Source: Pseudevernia furfuracea
Lineage: Eukaryota > Ascomycota > Lecanoromycetes > Lecanorales > Parmeliaceae
Reading direction: 5' to 3'
Length of the DNA: 64,000 bases
Assembly: GCA_022315425.1 (NCBI GenBank)
Contig: JAIUPT010000020.1
Coordinates: forward strand, 1,488,001-1,552,000
Shown: piece by piece, positions 1 to 11,620 of the stretch
Layout of the letters: each line of letters starts with the position of its first letter
How positions within the stretch are numbered: position 1 is the stretch's first letter
Notes under the pieces: generated by a model
What the model saw: only the letters and a program-made list of their open reading frames with translations
Database searches by the model: none
What the model was told of the DNA's origin: nothing
Translations under genes and position numbers: made by a program

Positions 1-676
1 CGATTAAGTGATCACAATGGACAGTTGTAGGAGTGGCTACCGATGACATGTTTGCAGACATGAATTGTAGAATAGCCATCTGGGCTGTCGCGTCCTGACA
101 AGCCACCCGGTCAGGCCTCAGCTTCAAGTACGACTTTCCTCGCTCAATGTCTTGTCCATGAGGATCGTCGAGATGTGAGTAGAGGATCTTTTCCGCATAT
201 GTCAAAGGGCGATTGAGCCGAGATCGAACGACCGAGAGATTTTCTGACATTTTCCTAGCGAACCAGCAAGATTAATATTGATTTTTCGGCGTCCCATGCT
301 GGTATTTAGACGCTATCCGCCGTACTGCATAGAAGTCGAGTGTTGCGGCATAAGTGAGTAGACACATACTTGTAGTTGATATAGTGACCCTGTAAAGCCA
401 CATCAGCGTCCGATTCGATGGGCCACTAGAAGCACGAAGCATTGAGGATTGCAACATATGCAGGAGCCGTACCTTTTCCCAATTGGTCATCTCAACCTTC
501 TGAGCCAAGGGGTCATCCGTAAGTGTGGCGAGTGTTGGAGATCTCGAAAGCTATGGAGGAAGCAGGTAAGCAGATAAACGGTCAAGTGGGCGCCCAAGTA
601 GTTTGCCGCTTTGGAGTTGGAGCATCCTCAATAAGAGACGATCGCGGAGGAAACATACGACTCTAACATTCGGCAT
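1..676 (-). CDS. Aconitate hydratase, mitochondrial type (N-terminal part; 3' part lies beyond position 1)
   Basis: Aconitase interconverts citrate and isocitrate through a 4Fe-4S cluster in the mitochondrial TCA cycle. On the minus strand the exons join as 550..473, 389..370 and 254..1, with introns 472..390 and 369..255. The joined frame reads KVEMTNWEKG, HYINYKKMSENL, LNRPLTYAEKILYSHLDDPH, YLKLRPDRVACQDATAQM and PTTVHCDHLI, the conserved N-terminal aconitase block. The middle exon is only 20 nt (GHYINYK). The 5' end is tentative: an in-frame TAG at 553..551 requires an intron just upstream. The best donor is a GTATGT at 658, which would leave a six-codon first exon starting at ATG 676. That gives a presequence of about 17 residues, short for mitochondrial import, so another upstream exon is possible. 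The iron-sulfur cysteines lie outside the window. The sequence looks closer to ACO1-type than ACO2-type enzymes. Confidence 0.9.
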
Positions 677-1240
677 CTGTTGATGAAGCTATCAGTATCA
701 TCTTTGGTTGCATAACAAGGTTGCTGCAAGTAAGCCCTTGGCCAAAGGCCATGGAGCTGTGGTGCGGAGGAACGGATGAGCTTACCAGCTTGCCCAAGCG
801 GGCGATGTGCCTTGTTGAGATCATCTTGATACAAGTTGACACGAGGAGAAAATTGTGCCAGCCCGTGAGCAACACGGTTATTGTTCGTGAGTAAGTAGAG
901 TAGGTGGGGAAGAAGCAAGTTACCGTTGGCGGCGCTATGGAGGAGATAAGTGAAGCCGAAAGAGGCTTAGCGTCATCTGAATGCAATTCCCGTGATTGCG
1001 AACATCGAGCCCACGTATCTTACTTATTTCACGAACATCTAAATACAGGCAGGACTAGTATTCAAATTGTTGTCTCTATCAAGCCGATTTCTGAGCACTT
1101 CGGATTGTTGACTGTTTGTTTTGGTTTTCCAGAAGATTTTGCCTTGGGATGATGACCAATCACAAATCAGATAAATTTCCATTACTCATCCGACCACCTG
1201 CCGCCAAGTTTTTCACACTCGAAAAATATTGATTGTGAGA
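677..1240. other. Divergent intergenic region, aconitase / BUD20
   Basis: About 560 bp separate the tentative aconitase start (minus) from the zinc-finger gene start (plus), so the region should hold both promoters. I see no convincing coding frame or repeat. Part of it could contain an unrecognised upstream aconitase exon. Confidence 0.4.
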
Positions 1241-1727
1241 ATGGGATCAATTCGAAGGAAAAAGACGAAACGTAGAACAAGGTCCGTTCACAAATTTGAA
1301 TTCTGTCTATTAGCTAAACATTGGATTCTAGGGATCTCGATCAGGTTCACGCAGATATCAGGTCTGAAAAGCATTTGAGCCAACACAAGAGCGCGAAGCC
1401 AGCCGTCGACCTCCCAGGGTCAGGCCGATTCTATTGCATTGAATGTGCGAAATGGTTCGAGGGAGAGAACAATTTTATGCATCACAGGAAAGGGAAGAAC
1501 CATAAGAGAAGGTATCTCTGCCTTGGATTTTGTGCTATCAGCTCTACCTGCAGAATGGCATACTGATGTTCGTCAGGCTTCGTGCGTTACGTGCAGAGCC
1601 ATACTCACAGAAGGAGGCTGAAGCTGCTGTGGGGCGTAGAAGCGACAATGGCATCAGAAATGACGCATTTGCTGTGACATCTGAAGAGCAGCCGGCTGCT
1701 ATGGAGGTTGAGACTGCAGGTATCTGA
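1241..1727 (+). CDS. BUD20: Bud20/ZNF593-family C2H2 zinc-finger protein (60S ribosome export factor)
   Basis: Exons 1241..1281, 1332..1511 and 1577..1727 give 123 residues. The protein opens with a basic stretch (MGSIRRKKTKRRTRDLDQVH), then the single C2H2 finger CIECAKWFEGENNFMHHRKG followed by KNHKRR, and then EPYSQKEAEAAVG. These are the hallmarks of Bud20, a shuttling factor that joins pre-60S particles in the nucleus and helps export them. Both introns split an Arg codon (AG|G), use GT-AG ends and are 50 and 65 nt long. The length suits filamentous fungi; yeast Bud20 is longer. The third exon was chosen because it restores the conserved frame. Family assignment is secure, function is by homology. 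Confidence 0.92.
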
Positions 1728-3105
1728 TGGGATCAAAGAAAGACAGAACGTAGCGTCTGGCGCGATTATAGTAGGTCTTGAGGATGGCCACCGACGGTCT
1801 TCTGGGGGACTGCGAGACTGCAGACAAAGCCACATGGGATTTGAAAGCGGTTATTGTGAACGAATGTACCTTGAATGCTCGGTAAGGAAGGGCAAACGTC
1901 GAACAGCATGGAGTTTTTTCCAAATGACCTGATGCCTCAGCGAGTAGCTCGAGAGCATTCAATCGAAGCGAACCATTGTAAGAGATGTTGTTGCAGAGAA
2001 GCTCCTATTTGAGACGAAGGCAAATCTTATGAGTTCGTGATGGCTCAAATGCTGCAACGAAGATTAAAGCATAATACACGAACGCCCAGAATTACTCTAC
2101 TTTACCTACCTTACACACGACAGTCCATCCCAAAGTAGTCTAGAGTTAGAGTGACAAAGGAATTGCCAAGACCGCTGACAGCTAGAGTACATTAGGTGAC
2201 TAGGCTAGTAAGACGATTATAGGTATGTACCTCCCAACGCCAAAAGTCCACCAAATCTACCAAGGGCAAATATCCTACATAGTTTCTCCTTACCCTATAC
2301 CATCATTTTGACCGCTATGAACCTTCTACCACCACCGGAAGGCTTGTCTGCAGCCACCGACACTCTTCTTGTCATTTTAGGTAGGAGCGTGGGCTGGCAA
2401 GAGTAGGGACTGAGTTGTGGGCATCGGGGAAAACGTCACTGCACCATACCTCCCCGAATAAGTCTCGCACACAAAGATCTGTCAATTAGTCGATCAGGGC
2501 GTGTTTCTGGCACAGTTCAGCCGTCTGATACGCAACGTGCAGGGAGTGTAATCATCTAGCGCCACCGTCACCAATCTTTTTTTCTAGGACCCAACCCCTA
2601 GATGTTCTGCCAAAATCTCGAAAGAGGACGATGGAGACAGATCAGGAGAGACATAACGGTCGCCCTGTCGTTCTTTCTTCTCTAGAATATTCAGATAGTC
2701 AAATTCATATTATACATGCACGTTCTACTCATAGAATCACTCATAGAGCTACTTCTACCTTCTCTTTTAGCCCTTCCGTTCAGCTACTTCCTCACCTAGT
2801 TAACTCTACAGCCGACTTATTTCTTCGATCGCTCCCTAGAGGACTTGGTGGGGTAGCTTGATGCGGTATCCTGGAACGTAGCCAAATTAGAGGGGGGTGT
2901 ACATGTATCAAATCGTGGTGTACGTGCATCAAAAGTGGGTGTACAGGTATCAACAGCCAATTGTTTTCCTAGCAAGAGTCAACAGCTTCGTTGGCTCGGG
3001 TTCCACAATTCTCACATCACATTCATTGCCCTGTCCTCTTGTCACTGTCAGACAACTGTCTAACAATCAATGCTTTACTGCGGTCTCTCATAGGGACCAT
3101 CCAAA
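1728..3105. other. Intergenic region between BUD20 and CWH43
   Basis: Roughly 1.4 kb without a credible coding frame. The part near 2,090-2,350 is rich in short CTACC/TAGG motifs but not clearly structured. The only clear element is the triple 21-bp repeat at 2,896-2,958. The rest is assumed to be the BUD20 3' end and the CWH43 promoter. Confidence 0.4.
2896..2958 (+). repeat. Three tandem 21-bp repeats upstream of CWH43
   Basis: Three head-to-tail 21-bp units start at 2,896, 2,917 and 2,938. Each begins GGTGTAC and carries ATCAA at about the same place; the remaining positions vary. The array ends about 150 bp before the CWH43 ATG, so it may be a cluster of transcription-factor sites, which is inference. 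Confidence 0.6.
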
Positions 3106-6100
3106 ATGCCGCCAAAGTCTAAGGAAGGCGTTGTGTTTTCAGGGGCTTGGATCTCCTGGGCCCATACAGTGGTGGCATATAGTGCTTTCCTAGGCGCATT
3201 GATCACGGGCTTATATCTCCATTATCACAAGATCGTCGAGAACGAGTACTATGTACGTTATCAACCTAGCAAAGGTTCTCTCGCCTTCTTCAAGCTGACC
3301 CTTTGCTTAAGGGCTACCCGGATGAATGGTTCCCTTCGGTCTCTGCCACCATTGGAGACAGATATCCAGAGCGTTCAGTCTTTCAACTCTTCATCGCCAT
3401 GACTTCTGGTACGCTTTGTCTCCTTGAACTGTCCGGAACCTTTGGGCTAATTTGGGGAGTAGGTCCTCGGTTTGCCTTGGTAATTCTCTGGTACATTTTG
3501 ACAGCGCGCCCCGACTCGGTCTTGCCAATGTTTGTGGCAGGCACCGGCCTATTCCGTACCCTGACGTGCGGTGGATGGACATACGTGACTTCTACGGATG
3601 ACCATGGGTGGCACGACGTCTTCATGATATCCTACTTGGTGGCTACATTGCCCTGGACTTTGGGCTGCATAGCCCTCAGCCCAAAAGAGAATTCAAGGGC
3701 GTTGAAGTACAGAAAAATCCTCGCCGGATCTTTTTTCGGGACATTGGGGCCTCTGATTTACTTCTTCATTCAGCACAAAGTTCACAAAGTTGCGGGAGGT
3801 TAGATTTGCTCTTGTCTTCAGTATTCGGATAGTTGCTAACCTCTACAAGCCTACACTACTTACGCCTTTTTCGAATGGGCCCTTATTCTCTTAGATGTAG
3901 GATTCGACGCTGTCACGGCATTAGATTTCCAAGATTTCGAAATTGTTATCAGAGACGTTCAAGGATCTAGCAGAGGGTATGTCTACTGGCTTCCCAAGTA
4001 CGCAAATGTAGGGAGATGACTTTGCTTTCCCACTGGCATTGGTCTGACAGTTTTGTCAAATAGTAAGGACTTTCGCGTTTCCGATGCTGTGCTGGAAAAA
4101 GAGTATGTATACCTCAAACCGCTTCAGAATGTATATCTCATTTTCATCAGGAAAGATGAACCTGCTGGGCAAATATTCGGCTCGGGCTTTTCATGGTCCG
4201 AAGCAGTCGACGCTGCTGCTGAAATATACAATGGAGTAAGTTTCAACATTATGAGAAGTTCCATCAGTAACTACGCTAATAAATCTTGTAGTTTGTCTTC
4301 TGGTCGATGTTGACGTCCCTCGGGCTTACAGTGTGGTGTGAGTCCAGCCTCCAGAGCTCTAGGATTGCCATTGCTGACGATGCCTAGACTTTCCACTTTG
4401 GCACATGGGCATTTCAGGCTACGAGGTCATGGTCATGTGCACGATCTCGCCCTTTTTGCTTTGCTCGTCGTCCCTTCGCTCCCTCGTCATCAAAAATGTT
4501 CGCTATGTCCATCTCCTATCTCTCACAGGTCTTTTGGCCTATCTCGTAAGGACTCCGGAGCTTCGTCTTTTCGCGGTGGGTTTCGGTGTTTCGATGACCT
4601 GCCTAGCCTGGTCAGCTACGTGGTACGCCGAAAGATCCCAAGCTGGCCGCCTTGACGCACGAGTGTTAGCCTGGAGTATTGGCTTGCTAGCCTCGAGTCT
4701 GGCCAAGTTTGCTTCGCACACCAACAACCCAATTTGGCCCATTATGCATGCCGAGAACGGCGGCTCGAACAAACTAGGCCTTTTCTTAGCATTGGCAGCT
4801 ATTTTACGCTCAACTAGGCAAACCACAGACAACAGAGGGGTCCTCGAGACCGTAGGTCGTCCAGCCGGCTCTCACATCTTAGCCGGCCTTGGTCTTGGTG
4901 GCTTGTTCTTTGGTATGCATTCTCTTTTGTCGGACTCCAGCACCATGATCCTTTGGGTGTGGGAAGGCTTTCCAGTCAGCGGGCCAATTGCAGTCAATGG
5001 AGTCGTAACGCTTCTCGCTATGGGTGGTGGTGTCATTCACTTTGTTTGGCTTCAAGAAGGAGCCTCAAGTTGGCGTCACTTTTCTCTGCTTAGTAGTGGA
5101 GCCTTTCTTCTCACAAGCTATAGCAACTGGACAGGTTTTCTCGGTGCTGTACTTATGGCTATCGAATTGATGTCTCTCGCCCCTTCATTGATTGGGTCAG
5201 CCGCTCGTCGCGGTCCTGCGGCGTTTGGCTTGGGGTTCTTGATATACAACATCTTGGTGCTTGCACATGTTTGGGTGGTTGCCTACGCATTTGTACCTGG
5301 AGGACCTCTCATGCGCGAGCACACTGACTGGGTCATGACGGCAACTGTACTCTTCATTGGTGCTGGTATCTATACCACGCCAGCATCAAATGACAATATC
5401 AAATGGCGCCAAAGATCGAACAGGAACGGGCGAAGTAGGTTCAAGTCCTACTACGTTTACGCCCTAGTTATTCTTGAATTGCTGGCTATTTCGGTCTCAT
5501 ACCTTCGCTTTCCAACCAACGACTATACTCCCTACCATAAAGAGGAAAAGGTCATTACCGCGGGCGTTTGGACAATCCACTTCTCACTCGATAATGATAT
5601 GTGGTCTTCCGAGCGACGAATACGCGATCTCATCAAAGAACTCGAGGTCGACGTGATCGGGCTCATAGAGACGGACCTTCAGCGAATTATCATGGGCAAC
5701 CGAGATACCACTCAATACTTGGCCGAAGATTTGGGGATGTACGTTGACTTTGGGCCGGGTCCGAACAAGCATACCTGGGGCTCTGCACTTCTCTCCAAGT
5801 TCCCCATTTTAAACTCAACACATCATCTACTTCCATCGCCGGTTGGGGAATTAGCTCCGGCCATTCATGCGACACTTGATGCTTACGGTGAGCATATTGA
5901 TGTTGTTGTCTTTCATTCGGGTCAGGAAGAGGATCCGGAAGACAGAAGACAGCAGTCTGAGTATTTGGCAAAACTTATGAAAGAGTCGCCGAGGCCATTG
6001 ATCTTGTTGAGCTACCTGGTTATTAAGCCGCAGGAAGGCAACTACAATACGTATGTAGGCGAGAAGAGCGGAATGAAGGACATTGATCCAAGCGATTGGG

Positions 6101-6413
6101 ATCGATGGTGCGAGTACATACTATACAAGGGCATCAAAAGGTCGGGATATGCTCGAGTTAGCAGGTCGACTATTACGGACACAGAGATTCAGGTAAGCAA
6201 CAAGGCCTCGCAATCCCTGAGCGTCTCCGCGGCAGCTGCTAATCATGGCCATCCCAGGTGGGCAAGTTTGTTGTTGGTGAAGCAGAAGGCAGCGATGAAC
6301 GGGTTCCGGAAGAAGAGGTTGCTGAGGGTTTGCGTTTTCCAGGCATGTTCCGAGGTGAAGGCGTACGAGGTCATCACTACCACGTCTTCGATGAGCCAAG
6401 GTATTACAACTAG
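3106..6413 (+). CDS. CWH43: CWH43 family protein (PGAP2-like membrane domain plus endonuclease/exonuclease/phosphatase domain)
   Basis: Eight exons: 3106..3252, 3312..3798, 3850..3976, 4064..4102, 4151..4235, 4292..4337, 4388..6192 and 6258..6413. All phases close, giving 963 residues, close to the usual length of about 950. The N-terminal third is a multi-spanning Frag1/PGAP2-like domain (GYPDEWFPSVSATIGDRYPE). The middle has further membrane segments, with YFPLWHMGISGYEV at the exon 6/7 junction. The C-terminal part is an EEP-fold domain (VIGLIETD, WGSALLSKFPIL) ending FRGEGVRGHHYHVFDEPRYY. In yeast Cwh43 exchanges the lipid of GPI anchors for ceramide in the ER. Exon 4 is 39 nt. The splice model is supported because each junction rebuilds a conserved motif. 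Confidence 0.95.
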
Positions 6414-7747
6414 ACATTCGAGATTCTCAAAGTCTGCTTTATAATAGCCCTTCTCCTGTATCCAACCTGAATGCATTGAAACCCTCGTGCGAACATTTAT
6501 TCGAGCACATCTTGAATGGAACGGCATGTCTTTGAGGCCAAACAAACCAAAGAAAGGCCAGTCAAATCAGGAACCTGCGTTGCGCTCAATCCTTACGGCC
6601 CCTCAATTCATATAGTAAGAGAATTTAGCAAAAGTCGTGCATAGAGGGCAAACATTCCGGAAGAAGTTGATAAAGTCCGTCATATATAATCTGAAGGTAG
6701 GGATCTGCACCATATCGAAACGGGCAACAGTCCATTTTTAGCCCATTGGCGCGTAAGACGGTCGTCGGTAAGGGTTTCGTTGGTCGTCCAGGCGTCCTTA
6801 CTTTACTCCTTTGAATCGTTTTAGTAGTACTCTACTAATAAGATTGAATGAAATTACGAGATTACTACGTACTAGCAAGTTCAAGACTTTCTTAGCGCCG
6901 GCCATAACGCTGTCCCGTCGTGCCAACAAATTCGCATCTTCTCTTTCCCTATTGCTACTACCTACCTTACTTTCTACTTCCTCACTTCTACTCTCTTCAA
7001 CCACTCCAGCAATAGGTATTCAAACGGAAGATTTGAACGGCCTCCGTTCAAGTTAATATCATCAATGCCACCTCTCAGCGGTACCTGCTGATCTCAATCA
7101 TTTTACGACATTCGCTAATCACATCGAACCACCCACTGTCGTTACGTCCTCGCCTTGCTTAGGGGTCGCAAAAAAGCTTTAATTCGAAACTTCATCTAAA
7201 GTACATTCCGGTCACCGAAACTTCATCCACCAACGACACTTCCAAGGCCTTCACACCTGGGTTTTCCTAACCACACGCACTCGGCCATAGACACACGTAA
7301 CCAACGGACTGCTGGCAGTTCTTGGCTTCTGGATAACGCGTTGTTCATCTCACTTTGAAATTTGGGAATCCCACCGCTATCCTGCAAATTCATTACTCAC
7401 ATTGACCTTCATTACCGACTCCACAGCTCCTTCGTCACTTCTTAGAGAACGATAGCGGTTGGACAGCCTTGGTTTGTGCTCGAACAAAGAAATCGTGACT
7501 AAATTGTGACCTTCTTTGTCACGCAACCAGTCAAAGCATTCTTCACTCGTTGAACCTCTGAACAAGCAGCGTCATCGATTTCTCGAGGACAATCAAGGTA
7601 GATCTGCCAAACCCCTCTTTGTCTTTGATATTCATCCCACAACACCATGTGCTGGACATTTGAACTAAATCATCATTTCACGATAGACCTTTGATAATAG
7701 TCACTCATCATTTCTAAGCTACCTGAACCACCCATACCAACAAGACC
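6414..7747. other. Intergenic region between CWH43 and the WSC gene
   Basis: About 1.3 kb. It contains only short unsupported frames, including an 81-residue Ser/Leu-rich frame at 6,811-7,056 that I do not believe. It probably holds the CWH43 3' UTR and a long promoter or leader of the WSC gene. Confidence 0.4.
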
Positions 7748-8765
7748 ATGAAATCGACACCGCTGAGGGCCGCCGTGACGGCCTTGCCTCTGTTTTGCGC
7801 CTTTGCTCTGGTATCTGCGCAGTCTTCCTCCAGCCTGAAGCCTCTGGTATATGAAGGTTGCTTTACTTCGTCAGCCGATATGACGGATATAGGCTCGTAC
7901 ATGTATCAGTCGCCAGGATACTGCCAGCAACAATGTGTCAATCAAAACAAGCCAGTGATGGGCACAACCATGGGATCTAATTGCTGGTGTGGTGATCTGC
8001 TTCCTGCGTCGAGCAGCAAAGTGTCAGATTCGGAGTGCAGCTCGAAGTGTAACGGATACAACCTGGATACGTGTAAGTCGCAGCCAACACACGCCGTTTT
8101 ACTTCTTACTAATGGTGTCACAGGTGGTGGGCCCAGCACTTGGTCGATCCAGCTGACTGGATTGAATAACAATGTTGCAAGCCAAAGCTCTAGTCCAGAC
8201 TCGAGCTCGGATTCAAACTCGAATTCCGATTCGGATTCAAATGGCAGTGCTGCATCCTCGTCGTCGTCGGCGTCATCAGCCGCAGCATCACCAACCGAAA
8301 AAGGACCTCCATCAGTTGTCACCAAGGCCAGCACTATTATAGTAACTGCTCCCGGTCAGACCACCGCGCAAGAGACGATCATTACCACAACACAAGCTCC
8401 GTCCTCAAATGGGCCCAATAAAGCTAGTATCGCGGCTGGCGTGGTCGTTGGCATAGTCGCATTGACTGCTATTGCTGGAGGGACTTTTTTCTTCCTCCGA
8501 AATCGCAAGAGACGAGCAGTCGAGGAGGAGTATCGTCGCAACGTGGCTGGTGGCTACGGTGCGAAGCCTCCGACTAGTTCTGCTGGGTCAGTGTCGGATG
8601 CTAGGCTAGAGCCTTCAGTCATGATGCAGAGGCGGCAAAGTGATGGCAGCATAGCAGACAACCAAGATTACTCGAGGAGAATATTAAAGGTATGCATCCT
8701 CCCTTGTAGCTTTATATACAATGTAACTAACATTCGATCAGGTTACGAACCCTGATGGCTCGTGA
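7748..8765 (+). CDS. WSC-domain cell-wall integrity sensor (single-pass membrane protein)
   Basis: Exons 7748..8072, 8124..8689 and 8742..8765 give 304 residues. In order: a signal peptide (residues 1-24, cleavage after VSA), one WSC domain with the expected cysteines (YEGCF, GYCQQQC, NCWCGD, CSSKCNGYNLDTC), and a Ser/Asp/Asn-rich, presumably O-mannosylated stalk. A single transmembrane helix (IAAGVVVGIVALTAIAGGTF) follows, then a basic stop-transfer RNRKRR and a short tail ending VTNPDGS. This is the architecture of Wsc1/Slg1-type sensors that signal cell-wall stress through Rho1 and Pkc1. The first intron is 51 nt and in frame, so retention would not break the frame, but removing it rebuilds the conserved C-G-G after DT. 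Which paralogue it is cannot be told. Confidence 0.92.
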
Positions 8766-9582
8766 CATCGCGGGGATGAAGCTCTATCATCATAACGACT
8801 CCCGTCCTTCTCCGGCCCTCTACCAATTATCCATTTTGGATGTGTTCTCCTCTGCGCATCTCCTCTTGTACAATAAGTCTTTTCGATTCGGGGTTACGGC
8901 GTACATGGTGATGTGAGACGAATGTGCGAGGTTCTGCTTATACTCTAAGTACAGAGTCAAGGCCATCAGAAGTGACATCGCGATTCAATTCGGACGACTT
9001 GTGGGGGCAAATACCCTTACTTTGTCAGTCCCCGTCGCATGCATTCGAATACACGAACAACTCCTTTTTCTGGTGTTCGTGAGCTTACTGGAGGTGCACA
9101 CATACCCTAGCCAACTCTAAGCCAGCGTCATCCTGCTTGATCATTTTCAGGTGCTCTAGTTCCCTTGCAACGGAATTGGTGAAGGCGAGTGGAATCCCGT
9201 CGGAGCCTGATGTATGTACCTCATCTAGATGCGTTCCAGCGGTGTAATGCTGGATATCAAACTGAACATTATGTGCTGTCTGCCAGCTTTACCTGTAGCG
9301 GTGCTGCATGCGAAACTAGACTTTCCCGTAGAACTGTTTGTCCATACAAATATCTATGACATCTAATACGTATCTGGAGTGGAAATGCATGTCCCGTGAT
9401 GGTATTGGTAGGTACGCTCGGCAGTAGAGTACCTTAGAAGTTGGAAACGCTAACCACTTCACAGCAAACCCACTTTGCACTCGCACTCAACTTCGTCCCC
9501 TTCTTCGTTCCAAAACTCAGTAGTGATATCGGTGCTGTCTGAGCCAAACGATTCCCCTATTTTCGAGCATCCTATCTCGAGA
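8766..9582. other. Intergenic region between the WSC gene and CHO1
   Basis: About 0.8 kb, gene-free. I see no repeat, RNA gene or clear regulatory site. It presumably contains the WSC 3' UTR and the CHO1 promoter. Confidence 0.4.
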
Positions 9583-10638
9583 ATGTCCCTCCGCTCTGCC
9601 GCGGACAAGAAAGCCCCAAATGCACCTCAACCAAGTCTGTTGCACTCTGCCCTATGGCCAATCACTTATGCTGAACGGGGTACAGGTCAAGAAAAGCAAG
9701 CAAAGCTTCTAGCATCCGACACGGGTCATTTCTCCATGATCAGGTACGGCCTTCTCTGCCTGCCGAGCTGTTCTCTACTCAACATGTCCCACGCTGATCC
9801 TCGTCTTTTCCAGAGCTCTCCACCTCGCCGACCTAATCACTGAACTGAATGGTCAGTCCTTCTCCCTTCTTTTTCTCAAAGCTGTTCGTGTTGCTTGTCC
9901 TCACGCGTCCTCCCCAATACTACTGCTGATACCCGAACGTAGGCTTCTGCGGTTTCATGTCCATCCTCTCCTCCATGCGCTACTGCCTCGGCCCTCCAGA
10001 CTCGTTTGGGAACATGTGGGCCGCGCTGGCATTCATGCCATTGGGGCTCTTCTTCGACTTCATGGACGGCAAGGTTGCCCGGTGGAGAGGCAAAAGCAGT
10101 CTAATGGGACAAGAATTGGACTCTTTGGCAGATCTGGTACATGATAGATTTCTTTTAATCGTGACTCCTGCCTGCCCGCACCCAGGGAGGTCCGAAATTA
10201 GGCCTGCATTACCTACACATTTACATCCGTTCGTTGCTTCAATGCTAATACCTCACCTAGATTTCCTTCGGTGTGGCACCTGCAGCGTGCGCCTTTGCTC
10301 TTGGCCTCCGTACCCCACTCGATACTTTGTTACTCTCCTTCTTCGTCCTCTGCGGGCTTACCCGCCTTGCCCGCTTCAACGTTACGGTCTCTTCCCTACC
10401 AAAGGACAGTACGGGCAAGAGTAAATACTTCGAAGGAACCCCAATCCCTACTTCTTTAGGCATCGTATCCGGCATGGCTTGGTGTGTCTGGAGTGGCATG
10501 GTGGAGGGAGGCAGTCAAGGCGTCCTGGGAGGGGTGTGGGACCTCGGGTTTGGGGGAGGAGTGCATCCGATTGTAGGCATATTCATGGGGTGGGGTTGTG
10601 CGATGGTGAGTAAGAGTATACATATTCCAAAACCGTAG
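9583..10638 (+). CDS. CHO1: CDP-diacylglycerol-serine O-phosphatidyltransferase (phosphatidylserine synthase)
   Basis: Exons 9583..9743, 9814..9851, 9943..10136 and 10261..10638 give 256 residues. The enzyme makes phosphatidylserine from CDP-diacylglycerol and serine in the ER, the first step of the fungal de novo phosphatidylethanolamine/choline branch. The CDP-alcohol phosphatidyltransferase signature is complete: DFMDGKVAR, eight residues, then GQELDSLAD. After it come ISFGVAPAACAFALG, LTRLARFNV and KYFEGTPIPTSLG, typical of Cho1. The C-terminus MVSKSIHIPKP also matches the family. The start is the first ATG of the open frame; upstream in-frame sequence lacks ATG. The 38-nt second exon encodes ALHLADLITELN and is needed for the conserved fold. 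Confidence 0.95.
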
Positions 10639-11620
10639 GGTCATGTAGTACGTGTGGACATCGCGAGAGACTAAAAGCGAATGCGGACTCATTCTATTCT
10701 CGTGCCATTCTCGCTCAAAGGTGGCGAATGACAATGCCGCTGATAAATGGCCGTCACTTTGCCAATCGTGCACGAGAAAATCCTCTGTTCAGTCCATTCA
10801 GTGCACACCTTGCCATCTATTACCAAATCCGCTCGTAACTACCTTTTCGGCTAAAGGTGGTCGTTCTTGTGTCCTAGCTCCTGATATTGAAGCTTCTGAG
10901 CAGTAGGGGAAGATGAAAGACCGGCACATTCAATCAGCAACACATATCTGCAAAACCGGCGTTTGGAGAAGAATACAAATTACTGGACATCAGAGTGTAG
11001 GAAGAGGGAAACATCTGGTGCAGGTGGATAGGCAACCAAAAGGGAAACATACTCCGAAGAAGTCATTTGTGCAAAGCAGGAGCCAAAGCAAGATAAACCA
11101 CCAGAATCAAAGCAAGAGAATTCACCAGTAGTCATCTCAAGTGGGGGTAAATGTTGAACAGGTTCTTTGAAACTCGCTTTCCAGCTGAATACCACCCATT
11201 ATCTGCCATGTATCTTACATGTTGATCCCAATTCTAGCCCTTACCAAACAATTAATCCGTTGAAGAAGCTCGTCCCTAGCATGCCACTCGTCAACGTCCA
11301 GAATGATCATCCCAGCCAGCAGGTATGATACCACCGATTACCATTATACTCCTATCGTCGCGACCTATTCGCTTGGGGACATAACACCGCTTGAAGGGGT
11401 CTCAACGTTCCTCAACCCATTACCCGCGCGTCCTTCTCACCATTCTTTCCTGCCCCAAGCGAGCCCTGACTCAGGCCAGCGAACGTGGTATCCAAAATCG
11501 CCGATCCGTTGCTGCCCGACCTCCAAACGCCCGAATGGGACAACGCCAATTCCTACATTATCTCCCGATATTGACCTTCAAACGGCGGGAAGGAATCTAG
11601 CTGCATTTCTCTGGCAGGCG
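10639..11620. other. Convergent intergenic region, CHO1 / RasGAP
   Basis: About 1 kb between two convergent genes. Frames up to 127 codons (11,303-11,686, plus) overlap the RasGAP 3' end and show no recognisable protein. I see no repeat or RNA gene. Confidence 0.4.

Noticed and set aside
904..1152. 82-codon frame between aconitase and BUD20
   Set aside because: No similarity to anything I know; lies in the shared promoter.
2896..2958. CRISPR-like array
   Set aside because: The three units are contiguous without spacers and the genome is eukaryotic.
6811..7056. 81-codon Ser/Leu-rich frame, plus strand
   Set aside because: Low complexity, no family, and an equally long frame on the other strand; more likely UTR/intergenic.
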